Program-made: the position numbers and the translations under genes | Notes under the pieces: model-generated | What the model was told of the DNA's origin: nothing | Databases searched by the model: none | Seen by the model: the letters and a program-made list of their open reading frames with translations, nothing else | Assembly (NCBI GenBank): GCA_034401795.1 | Contig: CM067374.1 | Location: 92,689,222-92,753,221, forward strand | Direction of reading: 5' to 3' | DNA from: Chaetoderma sp. LZ-2023a | Lineage: Eukaryota; Mollusca; Caudofoveata; Chaetodermatida; Chaetodermatidae | Length of the DNA: 64,000 nt | Shown here: positions 63,085 to 64,000 of the stretch, piece after piece | How positions within the stretch are numbered: position 1 is the first letter of the stretch | Layout: every line of letters starts with the position of its first letter

Positions 63085-64000
63085 TAAGAACCACTCCGGT
63101 GTGTATGGCAACGGAGACAGTGCCGCTCTTGCATGCCTTGTGTCCACCGCGGTCCCTAGGTGGACCGGTGGGAGGCCGGCTAGCCGACCACATGCAAGAG
63201 TGGGAACGGTTGACTCAGGACCGTTTAGTCTTGCGATGGCTTTCCGTCGGGTATCATCCAGAGTGGATGTCAGGCCCGCCGTCGCGACTCTCTGGTGCCA
63301 GTCTGGACTCCCATTCCGAGAGAGCCAGAGCAAAGGTTGTGTATCGAGGAGGAGATAAATTCCCTCGTACAAAAAGGAGCTATTCAGCCGGCACAAAGGT
63401 GTCCGGGCTTCTATTCAACCCTGTTCTTAGTAACAAAACGCACCGGAGGGTGGAGACCGATTCTCAACCTCAAGCCATTGAACAAGTTCATCGAGACGCC
63501 CAGTTTCAAGATGGAAACGGTGCGCTCGGTGTTGGCGGGGTTGGAGAGGGGGATGTGGACGGCGTCGATAGATTTGAAGGACGCTTATTTCCACATCCCC
63601 ATCCACGGGAGTTTCTGTCGCTTCCTGAGATTTGCATTCCAGGGCAGACAGTGGGAATTCAGGGTGTTACCCTTCGGAATTTCCACGGCTCCTCGGGTTT
63701 TCACCCGTGTGGTTCTTGCGATCACAGCATACCTCCGCAGGAGAAGCATAGCAGTCCACACGTACATAGACGACTGGCTGTTGAAAGCGCACACCCGGGA
63801 AAGTTTGTCGGCCAATCTGGAGATTGTTTTGAAAACTCTCACAGACTTAGGCTGGATGATCAATTTCCCAAAATCAGAGCTGACTCCATCCCAGAAGTTT
63901 GTTTACCTGGGGATGTTCTTCGATCTAGAGACAGGATATGTGTATCCTACTCAGGAGAGAGTTCAGAAACTCATCTCGTTAATTCAGTCAGTGTGCGACA
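63085..64000 (+). pseudogene. DIRS copy 3 RT, frameshifted and truncated by window
   Basis: The RT blocks (FYSTLFLV, GGWRPILNLKPLNKFI, LKDAYFHIPI, LPFGISTAPRVFT, YIDDWLL) are present in order. Copy 2 reads CGCGACTGTCTCTGG where this copy reads CGCGACTCTCTGG, a 2-bp loss near 63290. The N-terminal 70 codons are therefore out of frame with the RT domain. The deletion also terminates the overlapping second frame at 63358. Confidence 0.8.

Larger units (their letters stand above)
59908..64000 (+). mobile_element. DIRS-like YR retrotransposon, family 1 copy 3 (cut by window)
   Basis: It starts TTTCACTTCAAGAG exactly as copy 2, and carries the terminal repeat, leader exon, complete Gag and the first part of RT before the window ends. 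It is very close to copy 2 in sequence. A 2-bp deletion near 63290 breaks the RT frame. The right end, recombinase and ICR lie outside. It is in the POLQ intron after the O-helix exon, in sense orientation. Confidence 0.92.

Overview
The window is animal nuclear DNA. It is AT-rich, has split genes with canonical GT-AG introns, and is packed with repeats. All host coding sequence I can recognise belongs to one plus-strand gene, DNA polymerase theta (POLQ). Eighteen exons (3788-58292) join with consistent reading phase into about 6.56 kb of coding sequence (about 2,188 codons). They run from the middle of the helicase domain, through one very large central exon (24138-27494), into the polymerase domain as far as the O-helix exon. 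The first exons and the last ones (polymerase motif C onward) lie outside the window. Several dispersed repeats look like types I remember from molluscs and other lophotrochozoans (AGCTCACCTGG... starts, GGCCTCTTGTT ends). A marine lophotrochozoan is therefore my best guess for the organism, held weakly.

Layout. 1-3787: intron with a broken CR1/Jockey-like LINE that is itself split by a 320-bp DIRS-type mini-element. 3788-13433: helicase exons 1-8 with small introns full of short palindromic MITE-like repeats. 13434-24137: a 10.7-kb intron with two tandem-repeat blocks and a complete 7.0-kb DIRS-like tyrosine-recombinase retrotransposon (copy 1, 16170-23196). 24138-27494: the large central exon. 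27495-38572: six further exons, plus a near-perfect long palindrome at 29085-29324 and a hairpin with a G-run loop at 34667-34907. 38573-40815: intron holding a 1.74-kb DIRS-derived fold-back. 40996-50037: intron holding DIRS copy 2 (42243-49292). 50223-58180: intron holding a second, decayed DIRS family (52468-57893) inserted inside a MITE. 58293-64000: intron with DIRS copy 3, cut by the window edge.

The DIRS elements are the most interesting content. Family 1 has inverted terminal repeats, an internal complementary region (ICR) joining complements of both outer ends, a Cys-rich Gag, RT/RNase H, and a tyrosine recombinase. Features I would follow up: (i) gag appears to start on a tiny separate exon spliced in phase 0, in both families; (ii) the gag frame continues past a single UGA, open through an alternative frame of RT/RH into the recombinase; (iii) the ends carry ATACTTACCT, identical to the 5' end of U1 snRNA, so every right end offers a near-perfect splice donor in POLQ sense; (iv) the terminal repeats carry NRF1-type GCGCATGCGC sites next to inverted CCAAT boxes. 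All three family-1 copies and the family-2 copy lie in introns in the same orientation as POLQ.

Small non-autonomous repeats fall into about four families, called A-D here. A (about 400 bp) has TGGACCTTTCCAG ends and a central GCTGTTGCTGCC hairpin. B (about 230 bp) has TTAACCCTTTAA ends and TTAA targets, like piggyBac. C is another TTAA-bounded hairpin. D has AGGCTTG(T/C)(G/A)CGAT ends. Nested insertions (B in A, B in D, DIRS family 2 in A, mini-DIRS in LINE) give a relative chronology. I saw no tRNA, rRNA or CRISPR and no second host gene.
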